DNA of 64,000 nt from Tritrichomonas musculus (lineage: Eukaryota > Parabasalia > Tritrichomonadida > Tritrichomonadidae). The translations under genes were made by a program, and so were the position numbers. The notes under the pieces are model-generated. The model was not told the origin of the DNA. It ran no database searches and saw only the letters and a program-made list of their open reading frames with translations. The stretch spans positions 744,001-808,000 of the forward strand of contig JAPFFF010000016.1 of the NCBI GenBank assembly GCA_039105265.1, given 5' to 3'. Shown one piece after another: positions 60,236 to 64,000 of this stretch (positions within the stretch are counted from its first letter, which is position 1; each line of letters starts with the position of its first letter).

Positions 60236-60417
60236 ATTTTGTTTTGTTTTATTTTAATTTCAAAACACTATTGATGAATATAATATATAAACATAGATCG
60301 TTATATTACATTAATCTCTTTATTTATTGAAAGACAGTTTAATTCGTAATCTAAGTCATATTCACTCACAAAACAATTCTATTACAAAATTTTTTCAATG
60401 TATTTGCATCGAAAGAA

Positions 60418-60648
60418 ATGCCAAGAATTATTCTTGTCTTCAGAAGGAAAAACTCTTGGAAAGGTGATAACATCATTGCAGCATCATCTCTAAATGAATC
60501 AGAATTGCCAAAGTCATTTAATGATCTTTCAAACATGGGGATTAAAAAAATAGCAAATATGGAGCATTCTTCTAAAAGTTATAAACCTCGTGTGCATTTA
60601 TTTGCTATGGTACAAAGAGATAGACAAACCAAATTGTTGTTCAATTAG
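60418..60648 (+). CDS. Small hypothetical protein or gene fragment
   Basis: 76 codons from ATG 60418 (IILVFRRKNSWKGDN, ELPKSFNDLSNMGIKK, YKPRVHLFAMVQRDRQ). It has the residue mix of a real protein but no family that I recognise. It begins 18 bp outside the inverted duplication's right border and may be the displaced remains of a gene broken by that event. Confidence 0.35.
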   Translation: MPRIILVFRRKNSWKGDNIIAASSLNESELPKSFNDLSNMGIKKIANMEHSSKSYKPRVHLFAMVQRDRQTKLLFN

Positions 60649-60828
60649 AATGTATCCATATCAAAAATCAAGATAATTGAGTCATCAGTAAATATCAAGC
60701 TTATTGGAGATAAATAATAGAAATATAATTTTATAAAAGCATAGATAACTCAAATATATAAGCATTTTTATTTTGAGAAGAAAATTGGTCACAAAAGCAA
60801 AACTTTTTGAGGAAAAGTATTATCTTTT

Positions 60829-63800
60829 ATGAATAATTTTGAGGTGCTTTGTTCATTATTTGCAAAAAGTCCTTCTTTGGCAATAAAAGAAAGTCAGAAA
60901 ATCATTGCTCAGGTTACAAAATATGATTCTTTCGAAGAATTTTATAATTATCAAATTAAAAATCAGCGTATTTCTACATGCCAACAAGAATGGTCAAAAC
61001 AACAAATGGCTATTCATTGTTTTGATTGTTCAAATGTACCAGAATCATGCGTCTGCCTAGGTTGTTTTTTAAATGGAGATCATCAAGGTCATGATTACTC
61101 AGTTAGACCAGATATTATTGGAAATTGTGACTGTGGTGATGATTCAATGATAAAAAAGCAGGGATTTTGCAAGCATCATCAAGGCCTAGAAAGTTCACAT
61201 CCAGAAAATTATGTAGATGAAAAATTGAGAACCACGTTAACTGATTTAATTTTCAAAGCAGCATTTACATCACTTCCAAAAATCAGAAAACTAGAAGATA
61301 ACACAGCAGGAATAATATTACAATTTATATCTTCTTTTATAAATTTGGGTGACGGTTTTCGACGGTTAATTTCAATAACATTGACAGAGGAAGTTGATTT
61401 CGAATATATAATAGCCAATATTTTTGATAGCAGCACTGAATTCAATGAATTTTTTCAACAATTTTGTGGTGGGCTAATTAACGATTCAATTTTCAAAGTT
61501 AACTTTTCCAAAATAGCATACAAAGTTATCATTGAAAAAGTTATACCTATTAAATTTGAATCAATGATCAATAAAACAGATACTAGTAACTTTGAAATTT
61601 GGGATGAATTTTGGTTTCATACTTTTGACCTGAAACCGGTTGAAGACAATATTTCACTTTTTCAATGGGATTGGGTAACGTTTTTAATTCAATATTCAAT
61701 GGAAATGAGAAAATATTTAAAATATGATCTGAATATACCAGATTGTTTACTTTCTATTGATAATGTATTTCAATATGCAACAAATTTTCAACCAAACGAA
61801 CAAACTCAACGGTTATTTGATGAATTATTCACAAAAGTACTCAATTGTGAAAGTCAAGGAGATGTTTTTATAACATCAACTTTAGATTCATATGAAGATT
61901 ATTATTTTGATGTTCCTTATCAGTATAATATATATTTCTATAATCATCTTCATTGTTTTACAAATAAAAAAAATTTGAAACTGAATAAATTAATTGAGCA
62001 AGTTGCTAAAACAATTGATATTTCGAAAATATATTGTTTAAATAAGGAACAAATCAATGAAAATGATCATTTTATTTCGTGTTTATTTGACAAAATGAAC
62101 AAATATTGTGATAGTTCTGAAAATTGTGATAATTGTTGGTTCGAGTCATTTCATAATGGCGCTTCTTTCTTCTTCACATTTCCTTTATATGATTCTCTTA
62201 TTGAACTTTTCAAAAATGATAATTTGACAAGAGTAAAATTTGGTAATTTTTTCACATTAGAAAAATATCAATGCTTAAGGATTCAATTGGGTATCGTTAC
62301 CTTGAAAAAGTTTCTTTCTTTTGTATGCTATCATCAGTCACTTGCACCACCAAACAATTTCGGAATTGACCATGTTATGAGAATGATAAACTCATCTGAA
62401 AATATTTCATATAATATTTCTAATTATATTCCACTTTTTCAAATGCTAATTGGTCTTAATTTCAAAGAAAAGAACACAATAAGTGAATTTTGTTTGAAAG
62501 AATTTTTTGCTTTTGAAATGTCACGTGAAATTGGCCTTTTTGATGATTTTAACAGTATAAAATATCAAGAAGAAGATGTGAATGAAAAAGAGACGCAAAT
62601 GATTTTTTCGGTTTTATATCTCTCATTATTGATCGTTATTGATCGAAATCTTTTCAATTATAATAAATTTAAATTTATAGAAGAACAACTCATTTTGGGA
62701 TTAAAACAAGGAATTTGTCATCTTAATGATTTGGATGTTTTTTACGACCATCTTGATCCATTCCCTTATGGAAACGATCAAAGAGAATTCAATGAAATCC
62801 TCTCAAAAGTTGCAACAGTAAAAAATAATCTTTCTAAAAAAGGTGCCAAAAATAACAACGATTCTTCGTTCTATTTAAAAGATGGAATTGAATGGAGAAC
62901 GATAACTGCTCTGAATTTATTCAATGATCAAAAAGTACTCTTAAATAATGAAATTTCAAAGCATCCTAAATCGGTATTGAAAATACCTGAATTCGAGCCA
63001 GAAGAGACTTCGTTCTTTCAACAAGATGATGCTCAAAAAATCGATACAAATGGGTTGATAATGAATTTGAAAGATTATTTATTGACTCCAACTGTTTTAG
63101 CTCTTGTTTATTATTCATTGAGAAAGAATGAAGGACAAAAAGTTGTTCTAAACGATCATCTTTCAATGAACATTTTAATTCTTGCTTCAAAATTTGTTAA
63201 GAATGTTGATACAAAAAGTTCATCATTATCATTCAATGAATCAACTGTTATTGAATATGATTCTTCTCTCATTGATTTAATATCAAAATTTAAAAGAATC
63301 ATTTTTGATTTCAAACTTGATAAAGATGAAAAAGCAACAATTCAAAATAATTTGAATTGTAAAGCATTCAATATTTTGCTTCATATAAAAATTTGTTCAC
63401 CTAAATTAGGGTCAAAGTCATTCATTGACATTTTGCTTGAAAAAGGCGAAATTGGAAAAAGTTGTCTGAAACAAATGTCAGTTGATTTAGGTCAATTTCA
63501 AAATGGTGAAGATCAAAGAATAGAAATCAATCAAATCAAGAAAAATCATGCCAAGAAAATGAAGGAAGAAATTATGAAGCATTATAAAAACGCAATAAAT
63601 AATTTTACTGTGAACAAAAGTGAGGCAATTGAAGGAGGAACTTCATCTTTAAAAAATTTTGAGGAGGTTTGTTCAATTTGTTCAACAAAGAAGGAAGAAA
63701 TTCTCTCTTATCCGCTTTACATATACAAGACAAAGTTTCCTTTTATCATCGACAAGCCGCCTTTAATTGAAGTTGATTCTGATGATGAATGCATAGTTGA

Positions 63801-64000
63801 TGACGATAAAAAAAATCACAATAGAAATACAGATAGCAATGAAGAAGAGGAAGAATATTCTCCAAATCATCAAGAAAACAGCAGCAGCAGCAACAACAAC
63901 AATGATGATGATGATGATGATGAAAGTGAAAATAAACTAGATGAAGGAAAAATTAAATGCATGAAGCATTGTTCAATTGGAAATAATTTTGTTATTCAAT
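60829..64000 (+). CDS. UBR-box E3 ubiquitin ligase, paralog (5' part, runs off the window)
   Basis: Open from ATG 60829 through base 64000, 1057 codons, with no stop. The UBR zinc box is at about residues 50-117 (IHCFDCS, CVCLGCF, GNCDCGDDSM, GFCKHHQG). Segments matching the ligase at 6.9-12.2 kb include LGDGFRRLISITLTEE, SFHNGASFFF, IGLFDDFN and LLTPTVLALVYYSL. The first RING knuckle EVCSICSTKKEEILSYPLYI follows, then a short linker with Ser, Asn and Asp homopolymers (AGC, AAC and GAT codon runs at 63880-63925), and the window ends at IGNNFVIQ, the point just before the second RING half in the paralog. The remaining RING and C-terminal domain should lie downstream. Confidence 0.9.
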   Translation, partial: MNNFEVLCSLFAKSPSLAIKESQKIIAQVTKYDSFEEFYNYQIKNQRISTCQQEWSKQQMAIHCFDCSNVPESCVCLGCFLNGDHQGHDYSVRPDIIGNCDCGDDSMIKKQGFCKHHQGLESSHPENYVDEKLRTTLTDLIFKAAFTSLPKIRKLEDNTAGIILQFISSFINLGDGFRRLISITLTEEVDFEYIIANIFDSSTEFNEFFQQFCGGLINDSIFKVNFSKIAYKVIIEKVIPIKFESMINKTDTSNFEIWDEFWFHTFDLKPVEDNISLFQWDWVTFLIQYSMEMRKYLKYDLNIPDCLLSIDNVFQYATNFQPNEQTQRLFDELFTKVLNCESQGDVFITSTLDSYEDYYFDVPYQYNIYFYNHLHCFTNKKNLKLNKLIEQVAKTIDISKIYCLNKEQINENDHFISCLFDKMNKYCDSSENCDNCWFESFHNGASFFFTFPLYDSLIELFKNDNLTRVKFGNFFTLEKYQCLRIQLGIVTLKKFLSFVCYHQSLAPPNNFGIDHVMRMINSSENISYNISNYIPLFQMLIGLNFKEKNTISEFCLKEFFAFEMSREIGLFDDFNSIKYQEEDVNEKETQMIFSVLYLSLLIVIDRNLFNYNKFKFIEEQLILGLKQGICHLNDLDVFYDHLDPFPYGNDQREFNEILSKVATVKNNLSKKGAKNNNDSSFYLKDGIEWRTITALNLFNDQKVLLNNEISKHPKSVLKIPEFEPEETSFFQQDDAQKIDTNGLIMNLKDYLLTPTVLALVYYSLRKNEGQKVVLNDHLSMNILILASKFVKNVDTKSSSLSFNESTVIEYDSSLIDLISKFKRIIFDFKLDKDEKATIQNNLNCKAFNILLHIKICSPKLGSKSFIDILLEKGEIGKSCLKQMSVDLGQFQNGEDQRIEINQIKKNHAKKMKEEIMKHYKNAINNFTVNKSEAIEGGTSSLKNFEEVCSICSTKKEEILSYPLYIYKTKFPFIIDKPPLIEVDSDDECIVDDDKKNHNRNTDSNEEEEEYSPNHQENSSSSNNNNDDDDDDESENKLDEGKIKCMKHCSIGNNFVIQ

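Larger units (their letters stand above)
59581..60400 (+). repeat. Right arm of inverted duplication
   Basis: Reverse complement of 58344-59169. The similarity stops sharply at TTTTTTCAATG (60400) outside and GTAGGAAAAAA (59581) inside. Confidence 0.95.

Overview
The window is eukaryotic DNA from a strongly AT-rich genome, and the gene set fits a parabasalid flagellate. My best guess is Tritrichomonas, with Trichomonas less likely. The pointers are BspA-type leucine-rich repeats (23-residue LRR_5), large kinase and ankyrin families, small tetraspanins, an IFT139 flagellar-transport protein, a decayed trichomonad-style cathepsin, long introns-free genes, and an initiator-like TCATTT/TCAATT motif just upstream of many start codons. 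The species is inferred; no rRNA or other marker is present.

Layout. 1-4.05 kb has no gene and holds three DNA-transposon derivatives in a row: a hAT-like element with an 8-bp target duplication, a short TTAA-flanked MITE, and a TA-flanked deletion derivative of a pogo-like transposon. 4.3-27.05 kb carries minus-strand genes: a Rab GTPase, an ankyrin protein, a UBR-box N-recognin E3 ligase (1782 aa), an armadillo-like protein, a 2573-aa modular coiled-coil protein and IFT139/TTC21. A plus-strand tRNA-Glu (TTC) lies between the E3 and the armadillo-like gene. 28.2-33.8 kb has a non-RD kinase, a SCY1-like pseudokinase and a choline-transporter-like membrane protein. 34.29-38.20 kb is a TIR-bounded pogo-like transposon with a broken transposase and two internal satellite arrays. 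38.2-43.04 kb is a graveyard: transposon-type ORF remnants, an unidentified decayed gene and a ribokinase pseudogene. 43.4-45.2 kb is a second ankyrin gene. 45.7-57.9 kb is a cluster of three protein kinases fused to BspA-type LRRs, two in the order kinase-Sel1-LRR and one in the order LRR-coiled coil-kinase, with a cathepsin pseudogene among them. 58.34-60.40 kb is a near-perfect inverted duplication carrying two almost identical tetraspanins. 60.83 kb to the window end is the 5' part of a second UBR E3 ligase, a paralog of the first.

The most interesting region is 45.7-57.9 kb. It encodes apparently intracellular kinases (no signal peptide or membrane segment visible) joined to long BspA LRR arrays, in permuted domain orders and with recent repeat amplification. 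This looks like a lineage-specific sensor-kinase family. The genes do not form an operon, and shared function is inferred only from domain content.
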